A stretch of DNA of 64,000 nucleotides, from NCBI RefSeq assembly GCF_001429065.1, contig NZ_LMIB01000015.1, positions 148,905-212,904 of the forward strand, in the 5' to 3' direction. The stretch's first letter is position 1. Every line of letters starts with the position of its first letter. This DNA is from Sphingomonas sp. Root710. Its GTDB lineage: Bacteria; Pseudomonadota; Alphaproteobacteria; Sphingomonadales; Sphingomonadaceae. Position numbers and translations under genes: made by a program. The notes under the pieces are model-generated. The model was not told the origin of the DNA. It saw only the letters and a list, made by a program, of their open reading frames with translations, and did no database searches. Of the stretch, positions 55,867 to 64,000 are shown one piece after another.

Positions 55867-56606
55867 CCCGCTTTCGCCTGACCATCGAGTTTGACGGACG
55901 ACCCTATATGGGCTGGCAGCGCCAGGCGCATGGTCCCAGCGTCCAGCAGGCGATCGAGGAAGCCATCGCCATAGTGACCGGCGAAGAAGCGACTCTCCAC
56001 GCGGCGGGCCGCACCGACGCGGGCGTTCATGGCAAGGCGATGGCTGCGCATGCCGAGATCGCCAAGCCGATCATGCCCTTCCGACTCATGGAAGCGCTCA
56101 ACGCGCGGCTGCGCCCCAACCCGATCGCGGTCCTCGCCTGCGAAGCCGTGCCCGACGACTGGCACGCCCGCTTCTCCTGCATCGGGCGGCGCTATATCTA
56201 CCGCATCGTCAACCGCCGCGCGCCGCTGACCTTCGAAGCCGGTCTCGCCTGGCAGGTCGCGGCCCCGCTCGACGCGGCGGCGATGCACGAGGCGGCGCAG
56301 CGCCTGGTCGGCGCGCATGATTTCACCACCTTCCGATCGGCGCACTGCCAGGCGCAGAGCCCGCTCAAGTCGCTCGACCGGCTCGATGTCCGTCGCGACG
56401 GCGAGGTGATCGAGGTCGAGGCGGCGGCGCGATCCTTTCTCCACCATCAGGTGCGGTCAATGGTCGGCTGTCTTGCGCTGGTGGGGCGCGGGAAATGGAC
56501 CGCCGACGATCTATCCGATGCACTGGAAGCGGCGGACAGGAGCCGTCTCGGCCTGAACGCGCCGCCGGACGGGCTCTATTTCATGGAAGCGGTCTATCCG
56601 CTCTAG
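55863..56606 (+). CDS. truA: tRNA pseudouridine(38-40) synthase
   Basis: A 247-residue enzyme: [20 protein letters not shown], catalytic Asp in [27 protein letters not shown] and [20 protein letters not shown]. Translationally coupled to fmt. Its 3' end overlaps that of the converging asparagine synthase gene by 4 bases. Confidence 0.96.
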   Translation: MTRFRLTIEFDGRPYMGWQRQAHGPSVQQAIEEAIAIVTGEEATLHAAGRTDAGVHGKAMAAHAEIAKPIMPFRLMEALNARLRPNPIAVLACEAVPDDWHARFSCIGRRYIYRIVNRRAPLTFEAGLAWQVAAPLDAAAMHEAAQRLVGAHDFTTFRSAHCQAQSPLKSLDRLDVRRDGEVIEVEAAARSFLHHQVRSMVGCLALVGRGKWTADDLSDALEAADRSRLGLNAPPDGLYFMEAVYPL

Positions 56607-58504
56607 CGCCCCGCGCCGAACAGGCTCGACAACGACCGGTCGAGCATCATCAGCTGCCACAGCAGCCGTCCATAGTCCGAGCGTCCGCTCTGGTGCGCGG
56701 TGACGATCGCGTCGAGCGCCTTGCCATCGAACCAGCCGGTCTCCGCGAGCGCCGATCCCCGCCCGATACGCCGCGCTTCTTCGGCGAGCGGCCCGCGGAA
56801 CCAGGCGCTGATCGGGGTGGAGAAGCCCATCTTCTTCCGAAACAGGATGTCGTCGGGCAGATAGCGGCGCATCGCCTGTTTCATCAGCCATTTGCCGGTG
56901 CCCCGCCGTACCCGCATCGCCGTTGGCAGGCGCGCGCCGAATTCGATCAGGCGATAGTCGAGCAGCGGTTCGCGTGCCTCCAGGCTGACCGCCATGCTGG
57001 TACGGTCGACCTTGGTGAGAATGTCGCCGGGCAGCCAGATCTTGAGGTCGGCATATTGCGCGCGATCGAGCCCGTCGCGCGCGGGCGCGGCGCGCATCGC
57101 GGCGATATAGCGGTCCTCGGCGCGGTGCCCCTGCAGGTCGCGGCGGGCGCGGTCAGAATAGAGGCGCTGGCGGAGCGGGCGCGGCGTGACGCCGACGGCA
57201 TCGGCATAAGCCTCCTCACCCGAGCGGCCGAGCTCCTGAAAGGTGGTCTTGGCGCGCAGCATCTGCGGCGCCCAATCGAGCTTGGGATAGATGCGGCCCA
57301 GCGTCCCGAATATGCCCGCGCGCACGCCGAGCGGCAGAAGACGGCGGAGGCGCTCCTCGGCGTTGAAGAAGGTGAGCCGCCTGTAGCCCGCGAAGGCCTC
57401 GTCGGCGCCGTCCCCGGACAGCGCGACGGTGACCGTCTCGCGCGCCAGTTCGGAGACGCGGTAGGTCGGCAGCGCCGAGGCGTCGGCAAAGGGTTCGTCG
57501 AAGGCACGGACCAGCGTATCGATCAGGCCATAGTCGTCGGCGGAAACGACGCGGGTGCGATGATCGGTGGCGAAACGCGCGGAGACGGCAGCAGCGTAAC
57601 GCGATTCGTCATAGTCGGGATGATCGAAGCCGATCGAGCAGGTCTTGACCGCCTTCGCGCTCGCCTCCGCCATCAGCGCGACGACGGCCGAGCTGTCGAC
57701 CCCGCCTGAGAGGAAGGCCCCGAGCGGCACGTCGGCGATCATCCGCGAGGTGACCGCGGCGCGCATCTTGTCGATCAGCGCGTCTTCCAGCGCGGCTTCG
57801 GACCCGCGCTCACGATCCGCGAAGCTGACGTCCCACCATTGCACGGGCTGCGGCAGCGGATGGCCGCGCCGCAGCAGCAGGCTGTGCCCCGCGGGCAGCT
57901 TCTTCACCCCGGCGACGATGCTCGCGTCGTCGGGGACATAGCCAAGCCCCAGATAGTCGTCGACCGCGCTCAAATCGGGCGCGCGGCGAAGCAGGGGATG
58001 GACGAGCAGCGCCTTGAGTTCCGAACCGAAGACCAGGCTGCCGTCCGAAAGCTCCGCATAGAAGAGCGGCTTCACCCCCAGCCGGTCGCGCGCCAGGAAC
58101 AGGCAATTCCGCCGCGCGTCATGGATCGCGAAGGTGAACATGCCGTTGAGCCGCGGCAGGCAATCGGGCCCCCAGCGCAGCCAGGCCTGGAGAATGACCT
58201 CGGTATCGCTATGGGTGTGGAAGCCGTGGCCGAGCGCTTCGAGTTCGGCGCGGACATCGAGGAAATTATAGATTTCGCCGTTGAAGATCAGGACGACCTG
58301 GCCGTCACCGCTCGCCATCGGCTGAACGCCGCCGGCCAGATCGATGATCGACAGGCGGCGATGACCGAAGCCGACCCCGGGCGCCGTCCAGACGCCGTCA
58401 CCGTCGGGTCCGCGATGCGCGATCGCGTCGGCCATGGCGCGGACCCGCGCCTCGTCGACCGGCTTCGCGGTCTGTAGATGATAGATGCCAGTGATGCCGC
58501 ACAT
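56603..58504 (-). CDS. XrtA-system amidotransferase (asparagine synthase type)
   Basis: A 633-residue class II glutamine amidotransferase/asparagine synthetase. N-terminal Cys2 nucleophile ([10 protein letters not shown]), [11 protein letters not shown], and a synthetase domain with the pyrophosphate loop [14 protein letters not shown]. In exosortase A (PEP-CTERM) loci this is amidotransferase 1 (TIGR03108), probably amidating a sugar acid of the exopolysaccharide. Last of six collinear genes; 4 bases after the glycosyltransferase. Confidence 0.92.
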   Translation of the reverse strand: MCGITGIYHLQTAKPVDEARVRAMADAIAHRGPDGDGVWTAPGVGFGHRRLSIIDLAGGVQPMASGDGQVVLIFNGEIYNFLDVRAELEALGHGFHTHSDTEVILQAWLRWGPDCLPRLNGMFTFAIHDARRNCLFLARDRLGVKPLFYAELSDGSLVFGSELKALLVHPLLRRAPDLSAVDDYLGLGYVPDDASIVAGVKKLPAGHSLLLRRGHPLPQPVQWWDVSFADRERGSEAALEDALIDKMRAAVTSRMIADVPLGAFLSGGVDSSAVVALMAEASAKAVKTCSIGFDHPDYDESRYAAAVSARFATDHRTRVVSADDYGLIDTLVRAFDEPFADASALPTYRVSELARETVTVALSGDGADEAFAGYRRLTFFNAEERLRRLLPLGVRAGIFGTLGRIYPKLDWAPQMLRAKTTFQELGRSGEEAYADAVGVTPRPLRQRLYSDRARRDLQGHRAEDRYIAAMRAAPARDGLDRAQYADLKIWLPGDILTKVDRTSMAVSLEAREPLLDYRLIEFGARLPTAMRVRRGTGKWLMKQAMRRYLPDDILFRKKMGFSTPISAWFRGPLAEEARRIGRGSALAETGWFDGKALDAIVTAHQSGRSDYGRLLWQLMMLDRSLSSLFGAGR

Positions 58505-58508
58505 GGGA

Positions 58509-59699
58509 TCAGACGAAACCCATCATCATATCGAGCTTCGCCAATTGCGCGTCCCAGCCATAGCGTTCGATCATATGCGCCCGCGCTACCTGTCCCATGG
58601 CGTCGCCTTCTGCGGGGCTGGCGAGGAGATGGCTGACTGCATTGGCCATGTCATAGCCGTTGGCGACCATCAGGTGCACCCCCGGCGTGGCGTCTATTCC
58701 TTCGAATGCGGCAGGCGAGGCGACCACCGGCCGCGCCATCGCCATCGCCTCTAGCACCTTGTTCTGGACACCGCGCGCGATGTCCAGTGGCGCGACCACG
58801 ACCGCCGCCGCGGCGATCCAGGGGCGGACATCGGGCACCTCGCCGGTGACGATGACGTTCTTGAGCCTGGCGAGCTCCTGCACCGCCGGGGTCGGGTCGC
58901 GGCCGACGATCGCGAACAGCGTCGCCGGGTGCTTGGCACGGATCGCCGGGAAGGTCCGTCGTGCGAAATAATCGACCGCATCGGCATTGGGCCGGTAATC
59001 CATCTGTCCGGTGAAGACGATCATCGGCTCGGCGCCGTCGACGCGCGGGAAACCGGCGGGATCGAATCGAACGGTGTCGATGCCGTTGTCGAGCGCGCGG
59101 ACATGGTTGGCGGCGAGCCCGGCGCGCTGGCGGAACAGCGCCGCTTCCGCCTCGCTGACGAACAGGTTGATGTCGGCCCACAGGCCGATGTCCTTCTCAT
59201 AGGCGGCGAGCAAGCGCGCCTCGCGGCGGTGGATCCAGCCCATCACCCCCTTCTCGGCGGCGCCATAAGCGGCGAACTTCTCCGAATCGATATCGACGAA
59301 GTCCATGATGAAGCGCCGCCCGGCGCGGTCGTCGGGCACGAACTGCGCCATCTGGCCCGAATAGGCGAAGATCGTGTCGACCGGCCGTTCGGCCAGCAGC
59401 TGATCGACCATCCGCATGATCCGCCGCGAGCCGAAGGCGGCGATCGACACGGGCTCACCGAGCATCAGCGCTTCGACACCGGCGCGCAGCTGCGACTTGC
59501 GCCGCACCTCGATATGCAGCGAGGCGAGCATCGGCAGCAATTCCTTGGCCGCCTTGCGGTCCTCCTCATGGTCGACGAAGCCGAGCAGATGGACGGGCCG
59601 GTGCCGGGCGAGATGCCGCAGGATGTGGAAGCTGCGGATGCGGTCGCCGCGGTCGGGCGGGAACGGGATGCGGTGCGCGAGGAAGATGATCTCGTTCAT
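58509..59699 (-). CDS. XrtA-system glycosyltransferase (TIGR03087 type)
   Basis: A 396-residue GT-B fold glycosyltransferase. Acceptor half starts EIIFLAHRIPFPPDRGDRIR (S/T-x-P-PDRG loop); donor half has IVFTGQMDYRPNADAVDYF and PLDIARGVQNKVLEAMAMAR. This is the PEP-CTERM/XrtA-associated sugar transferase. ATG 59699 overlaps the FemAB stop by one base (TGATG). Confidence 0.92.
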   Translation of the reverse strand: MNEIIFLAHRIPFPPDRGDRIRSFHILRHLARHRPVHLLGFVDHEEDRKAAKELLPMLASLHIEVRRKSQLRAGVEALMLGEPVSIAAFGSRRIMRMVDQLLAERPVDTIFAYSGQMAQFVPDDRAGRRFIMDFVDIDSEKFAAYGAAEKGVMGWIHRREARLLAAYEKDIGLWADINLFVSEAEAALFRQRAGLAANHVRALDNGIDTVRFDPAGFPRVDGAEPMIVFTGQMDYRPNADAVDYFARRTFPAIRAKHPATLFAIVGRDPTPAVQELARLKNVIVTGEVPDVRPWIAAAAVVVAPLDIARGVQNKVLEAMAMARPVVASPAAFEGIDATPGVHLMVANGYDMANAVSHLLASPAEGDAMGQVARAHMIERYGWDAQLAKLDMMMGFV

Positions 59700-60748
59700 C
59701 AGCCGAGCCCCTTCGCGATCCAGGGGCCGATCCGGTTGGCGATGCCGAGCGGCAGCTTTTGCCACAGCGCGACCTGAAGCCGGTAACGCGGGCTGAGCGG
59801 GTTGATCTGGCGCGGTTCCTGCCCATCGGCGGTGCGGATTGCATAAGCCAGCGGCTCAGGCTCGAAACCCCAGTTCTTCTTGAAGGCGAAGGCCCCCGTG
59901 CCGAATTTCGAGCGACCGAAGTCGAAGGCCGTGCAGCCGCGCCCGCGCGCGTGGAGCATCAGCGCATAATACATCATGTCGTTGGCGCGCCACGTCCGCG
60001 CATCGCGCGTGCCGCCGCCCCAATAGGGCATCACCACGCCCTTGTGGTACAGGCTCAGCACGCTCGCCAGCGGCCGGCTGCCATGGCTGACCGTCAATAT
60101 GTCGGCATCGTCGCCGAGCCGGTCCAACACCGCGTCGAACAGGCTGCGCGGGAAGACCGGGGTGCCGAGATTACGCACGCTTTCCGCGTAGACCGCATAA
60201 TGATCGGCGCGATCCTGCTCGCTCCGTCCCGTGCGCACCGCCAGGCCGAAGCCTTGCGCCTTGCGTACCTCAGCACGTTGCTTGCGCGGGATCGCCAGCA
60301 GTTCGGCCTCGTCATCGGCGGCGAGCCGCCGGGAGAAACCTGCATAGGTCCCCTCCTCGACATGCCAGCCACCCGCCGACGGCAACGCGCCGCCGCGCAG
60401 TTCGAGCGACGGACAGCTCAGCCGCCCGGCCAGATTCCAGGCCGCATCGGCCAGCGCGTCGACCGTGAGCTGATCGTCACCGATCGGCCCGCCGCCAACT
60501 GCGAAGCCCGCCGAAGCCAGCGCACGGCCGAACAGCGGCGAATGGACTTCGGTCAGCGGCAGCAAGCCGCGCAAGCTGCCATCGCTACCCGCCACCAGAT
60601 AATACGCGGTCTGGCCGCAACCCTGCTCGACCGCCTGGCTCCAGGCCGGTCTGTGGAAGGCGCTGCCCTGCCGATGTGCCGCGGCATAGGCGTCGATTGC
60701 CCGGACATGCGCGGCGTCGGAGAGATCAGCGCGGCGGATCGACAGCAT
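59699..60748 (-). CDS. FemAB-family XrtA-system protein (TIGR03019 type)
   Basis: A 349-residue GNAT-fold protein of the FemAB type: AFHRPAWSQAVEQGCGQTAY, IPRKQRAEVRKAQGFGLAV, YWGGGTRDARTWRANDMMYY and FDFGRSKFGTGAFAFKKNWG. FemAB enzymes transfer aminoacyl groups; in XrtA loci the acceptor is presumed to be the polysaccharide or a lipid-linked sugar. Coupled to the glycosyltransferase, 3 bases after the deacetylase. Confidence 0.92.
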   Translation of the reverse strand: MLSIRRADLSDAAHVRAIDAYAAAHRQGSAFHRPAWSQAVEQGCGQTAYYLVAGSDGSLRGLLPLTEVHSPLFGRALASAGFAVGGGPIGDDQLTVDALADAAWNLAGRLSCPSLELRGGALPSAGGWHVEEGTYAGFSRRLAADDEAELLAIPRKQRAEVRKAQGFGLAVRTGRSEQDRADHYAVYAESVRNLGTPVFPRSLFDAVLDRLGDDADILTVSHGSRPLASVLSLYHKGVVMPYWGGGTRDARTWRANDMMYYALMLHARGRGCTAFDFGRSKFGTGAFAFKKNWGFEPEPLAYAIRTADGQEPRQINPLSPRYRLQVALWQKLPLGIANRIGPWIAKGLG

Positions 60749-60751
60749 CGA

Positions 60752-61597
60752 TCAGGCGGCCCCCACGGCCTCGGCGGCGGCGACTGCGTCGACCCGCCCC
60801 CAGCGGAATTCGCCGATCACCCGTTCGAGCTTGCCTTCCATCGCGGCGAGCCGCGTATAATGGCGCAGCTTCGACTTCAGCGGCGCATTGGCGACGCGCG
60901 GCTGACCGGGGTCGATCTCCCACGGGTGGAAATAGAAGATTGCGGGCCGCTGCTCGGCATTGACCTGCCGGATAGCCCAGCGCGAGAAAGCGTAAGGAAA
61001 CAGCCGGAAGAAACCCCCGCCGCCCGCCGCGATAGTGCGCCCGCGCAGCTTCGCGGTGGTGACGGGCAATTCGATCAGCGGGCTGTCGGCAAGCGGCCGG
61101 AAAGCGAAACGCGGTGCTTCGGGCCAGCCATAATGATCATGCGCCACCGGCGCGACGCTCGACGAATAGGCATAGCCCTCCTCGGCCAATATATCGTGCG
61201 CCCAGGGCGTCCGCTTGTCGATCGAGAAGCTCGGCGCACGATAGCCGGTAACCTTCTGGCCGCCCAGATCCTCCAGCACGGCGCGGGTGCGGCGCAGATC
61301 CTCACGGAACTGATCGGGGGTCATCGTGAAGACGCGGACATGGTCCCAGCCGTGGCTCGCGAGCTCATGGCCCGCATCGACGATCCGGCGGATCAATGCG
61401 GGGTAGCGCTCGGCGACCCAGCCAAGGGTGAAGAAGGTGCCCTTGGCGCCCGTCCGGCCGAACAGATCGATCACGGCGTCGCTGTTGCGTTCGACGCGCG
61501 GCGTCAGGCCTTCCCAGTCTTCCCGCCGGATCGTGCGTTCGAATGCGCCGACCTGGAACCAGTCCTCGATGTCGACCGACAGGCCGTTGATCACCAT
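60752..61597 (-). CDS. XrtA-system polysaccharide deacetylase (DUF3473, TIGR03006 type)
   Basis: A 281-residue NodB-type carbohydrate esterase: LSVDIEDWFQVGAF (metal Asp), GTFFTLGWVAERYPALIRRI, ELASHGWDHVRV (metal His pair SHGxxH), GYRAPSFSI and a DUF3473 C-terminus with FYFHPWEIDPGQPRV. ATG 61597 matches the family start, 7 bases after the ATPase stop; ATG 61615 would overlap it. Confidence 0.92.
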   Translation of the reverse strand: MVINGLSVDIEDWFQVGAFERTIRREDWEGLTPRVERNSDAVIDLFGRTGAKGTFFTLGWVAERYPALIRRIVDAGHELASHGWDHVRVFTMTPDQFREDLRRTRAVLEDLGGQKVTGYRAPSFSIDKRTPWAHDILAEEGYAYSSSVAPVAHDHYGWPEAPRFAFRPLADSPLIELPVTTAKLRGRTIAAGGGGFFRLFPYAFSRWAIRQVNAEQRPAIFYFHPWEIDPGQPRVANAPLKSKLRHYTRLAAMEGKLERVIGEFRWGRVDAVAAAEAVGAA

Positions 61598-61604
61598 CGG
61601 TCGG

Positions 61605-63077
61605 TCAGGCCGCATCCTGATTGCCACCGCCCTGGGGCCCTTGCGGCGCGGGCGGATCGGTTTCGACCAGCTCGACGAGCAGCGACAAGGTGCGGCGGAG
61701 CATCGCCTCCTGCTCGGCGAGGCGAGCCTCCAGCTCGGCATTGCGCGCGGCATAATCGATGCTGTCGCCCTGCTGCGCCGGCGGCGCAGCCGGTGCAGGC
61801 GCCGGCGCCGCAACCGGCGGCGGCAGATCAGCCGGCGCGGGCTGGACCGGCGTAGGCGGCTCCGCCGCGAAGACAGGCTGCGGCGCTGGCGGCTCGGACG
61901 GCGGCTCGACGATACGCAAAGGCGGCGCCTGGGGTGCTGCCTCCGGCGGCACATAGCCGTCATAACGCGGGGGTTGTTCGATCGCCGGGGGCGGAATGTC
62001 TGCCGGTAGCGCCGCGAAGGGATCGGGCGGCGGCGTATAGCTGGTCGTGCTATAGTTGGCCGGCGCAACAACGTCGGGTTCGTCGTCGGCGGGCGCGTAG
62101 CGGTCATAGCTGGGCAGGCCCGGCGCAGGCGATGGCGCGGCAGGCGGCGCGGCAGGAGCGGCTGCTGGTGAAGCCGCGGGCCCGGGCACGGCCATTCCGC
62201 CGGCCGGCATATCGGGATAGGCGGGCATTGCCTGCGCCATCGGCTGCGGACCTTCGGCAGGCATGATGCTTTCGCTCGCCAGGTCGGCGGCGACATCCTC
62301 GACGACCTCGCCATCGATGTCGGTCAACCGCTCGATCGCGCCCTGGAGCATCACGCGGCCCGCCAGCATGTTGAGCCGGCGGGGAATGCCGTCCGAGAGA
62401 CGATGAAAGGCCTCATAGGCGCTTTGGGTGAAGCGCGGCGTACCCTTCCAGCCCGCACAGGCGAGCCGGTGCATGATATAGGGCGCCGCCTCGTCCGGGT
62501 TCATCGCGGTCAGATGATGGGTGGCGATGACGCGCTGGCGCAACTGTTCGAAGCGCGGCTGGGCAAGCGCGTCGCGGAACTCGGGCTGGCCGAGCAGGAA
62601 AATCTGGAGCAGCGCCTGTCCGCCGAACTGGAAGTTCGACAGCATGCGCAGCTCCTCAAGCGCCGAAATCGGCAGGTTCTGCGCTTCGTCGACGATCAGC
62701 AGGGTGCGCTTGCCGCCCCGCGCCTGTTCGTGGAGGAAGCGTTCGATCCGCGCGAGAAGCTGGCCTTTGGCCGCGACGTCCGTCGCGACGCCCAGCGCCA
62801 GCGCGACGATACGCAGGATGTCCTCACCTTCGAGCTGGGTCGAGACGAGGTTGATCGCGGTCAGCCGCGAGCGGTCGATCGTCGCCATCAGTCGGCCGAC
62901 GAGCATGGTCTTGCCGGTGCCGACCTCGCCGGTAACGACGATGAAACCTTCGCCTTGCGCCAGGCCGTAGCCCAGATAGGTCATCGCCTTGCGGTGGGTC
63001 GCACTCTCGAAATAGAAGCGTGGGTCCGGCGTGAGCTGGAACGGCCGGTCCGTCAGCCCATAGGGATCATGGTCCAA
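61605..63077 (-). CDS. XrtA-system ExeA-like ATPase with long Pro-rich extension
   Basis: A 490-residue protein. The ExeA-type AAA domain (MDHDPYGLTDRPFQLTPDPR, Walker A VVTGEVGTGKTMLV, Walker B LLIVDEAQNLP) ends near residue 270, as in TIGR03015 proteins. Residues about 290-440 are Pro/Ala-rich and low in complexity. A short C-terminal coiled coil (NAELEARLAEQEAMLRRTLS) follows. Probably a membrane-linked regulator of polysaccharide export. Confidence 0.9.
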   Translation of the reverse strand: MDHDPYGLTDRPFQLTPDPRFYFESATHRKAMTYLGYGLAQGEGFIVVTGEVGTGKTMLVGRLMATIDRSRLTAINLVSTQLEGEDILRIVALALGVATDVAAKGQLLARIERFLHEQARGGKRTLLIVDEAQNLPISALEELRMLSNFQFGGQALLQIFLLGQPEFRDALAQPRFEQLRQRVIATHHLTAMNPDEAAPYIMHRLACAGWKGTPRFTQSAYEAFHRLSDGIPRRLNMLAGRVMLQGAIERLTDIDGEVVEDVAADLASESIMPAEGPQPMAQAMPAYPDMPAGGMAVPGPAASPAAAPAAPPAAPSPAPGLPSYDRYAPADDEPDVVAPANYSTTSYTPPPDPFAALPADIPPPAIEQPPRYDGYVPPEAAPQAPPLRIVEPPSEPPAPQPVFAAEPPTPVQPAPADLPPPVAAPAPAPAAPPAQQGDSIDYAARNAELEARLAEQEAMLRRTLSLLVELVETDPPAPQGPQGGGNQDAA

Positions 63078-63115
63078 AGCGACCCTCCCGGCTATGTGGC
63101 GCGACGTTCGGCATC

Positions 63116-64000
63116 TCAGAACTTATATTGCAGGCCAAGCTGCGCACGCCCGGAAACATCGGCTGTGATCCCATCCTGTTTCGAGGCATCCACCGCCAGG
63201 GTGGCGCGCGCACTGATGCTTCGCCCAAAGGTCCGGTTGTAATTGGCGCTGAACGAACCAGACATCACATCCGAAGCTCCGACCTGTCCATTCTTAAACA
63301 AACTGCCCGCAAAAGAAAAGGAGACGCCAGAGACGCGCGAGAGTTGCCCAGCGAACGAGAGATTCCCGAAAAAGCTCTGATCGACAACGCCGTTCAGCGA
63401 GAAAGGCGCGTTTGGATCGTCGATATAGGTACGATGGGTGTAGCCGAACGAGCCGCTGACCACCCACTGCCGTAAGGCGCGGGTGACGATGATCGTCGCC
63501 GCCCGCTCGCGATAGGCCTCCGCCGAAGCATTGCCGAGCGCCCCGCCGAGGCAGCGGCCCGTCCCCGCCGTCGCGCCGAACAAGCAATCCTGATAGGATG
63601 AACCGGGGTCCGGCGACGGCTTGACGTCGAGATTGGCGGGGGCGCCAGCCAGGCTGCCCGACACGCTTTGCCCGAAGGTCTGGATCTGATCGGTCACCGC
63701 CAGGGTCAGGCCCGTCCGGTCGCTGGGGTGCATCTCGATGAGCCCGGTGACCGAGAAGCCGCCATAGCGATAGCCCGCCCGCGCCTCGAAGCGCGAGCGG
63801 CGGCTGGGCTTCCAGATAAGCCCGGCATCGCCGATGAAACCGTCCATGTCATAGGTCAATATCCGCGGGCTGGCGGGATCGACGACGAACCGCCCGCCCT
63901 TGCCCAACACCGGAAACCCGGTGAGCGGATCGACCAGCGCTTCACGCTCGGACGTCTGCGTCTTCTCATAACCGCCGCTCACGACGGCCGCCACGGTGCC
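63116..64000 (-). CDS. XrtA-associated outer membrane beta-barrel protein, N-terminus outside window
   Basis: At least 295 residues, open through base 64000. Alternating aromatic/polar strands (RFEARAGYRYGGFSVTGLIE, WVVSGSFGYTHRTYI) and a terminal Phe (LGLQYKF) mark an outer membrane barrel. Placement next to the ExeA-like ATPase matches the TIGR03016 family, probably a polysaccharide export porin. The GTG at 63994 is most likely internal. Confidence 0.85.
   Translation of the reverse strand, partial: GTVAAVVSGGYEKTQTSEREALVDPLTGFPVLGKGGRFVVDPASPRILTYDMDGFIGDAGLIWKPSRRSRFEARAGYRYGGFSVTGLIEMHPSDRTGLTLAVTDQIQTFGQSVSGSLAGAPANLDVKPSPDPGSSYQDCLFGATAGTGRCLGGALGNASAEAYRERAATIIVTRALRQWVVSGSFGYTHRTYIDDPNAPFSLNGVVDQSFFGNLSFAGQLSRVSGVSFSFAGSLFKNGQVGASDVMSGSFSANYNRTFGRSISARATLAVDASKQDGITADVSGRAQLGLQYKF

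Overview
The window is a G+C-rich chromosomal segment from an alphaproteobacterium, most likely a sphingomonad (Sphingomonas/Rhizorhabdus type). The evidence is the gene content: a cobA-DUF2849-cysI-DUF934-cysH sulfite cluster, UPF0262, a MucR/Ros regulator, a general UDG-fold protein, and an exosortase A (XrtA/PEP-CTERM) exopolysaccharide locus. Many intergenic palindromic repeats of the kind scattered through sphingomonad genomes add to this. No rRNA, tRNA or CRISPR array was recognised.

Layout. 1-15 kb: the end of ispE, an ECF41 sigma factor with its carboxymuconolactone-decarboxylase-like partner and a matching promoter, etfD, a degenerate UDG-fold protein coupled to a lytic transglycosylase, moaB, a hemerythrin, a radical SAM protein, cvpA, radA and a large patatin. 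15-18 kb: small conserved proteins, lapA-pyrF, and a ParDE module with a palindromic operator inside its promoter. 18-25 kb: a sulfate-uptake locus (sbp, an OprP-like porin, cysT, cysW, cysA) followed by rarD. 25-32 kb: ilvE, marR, glutathione peroxidase, a large catalase, a MucR relative with no first zinc-ligand Cys and a basic AT-hook-like tail, rlmJ and rluE.

32.3-39.3 kb is an accessory island of clearly lower G+C. It holds (i) a translationally coupled two-gene cassette, a DUF262 nuclease-like protein plus an OLD-like ATPase with a TOPRIM domain, which is the best candidate for an undescribed defence system. It also holds (ii) a complete IS1595-family element (35588-38613) with 23-bp inverted ends and a perfect 8-bp target duplication. 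That element carries four passenger genes, including a DUF433/PIN toxin-antitoxin pair whose toxin appears to start at CTG. After the element comes a possibly decayed HGGXG gene that runs through a repeat into cobA.

39-43.5 kb: siroheme synthesis and sulfite/APS reduction, complementing the sulfate importer 15 kb upstream. 43.5-56.6 kb: dnaB, a marR-emrA unit with no emrB, pyrimidine deaminases cdd and dcd, rnr, tonB with a PiuC-type dioxygenase behind a Fur-like box, def, recR, fmt and truA. 56.6-64 kb: six collinear minus-strand genes of the XrtA-linked polysaccharide system, the last cut by the window edge.

Recurrent intergenic elements fall into four families (A: CCGCTCATCCTGAGG; B: about 137-bp hairpins with covarying stems; C: CGTCATCCCGG; D: a 153-bp repeat, 150/153 identical between its two copies). 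They explain most gene-free sequence. Several copies show compensatory changes in their stems, which points to selection on structure.
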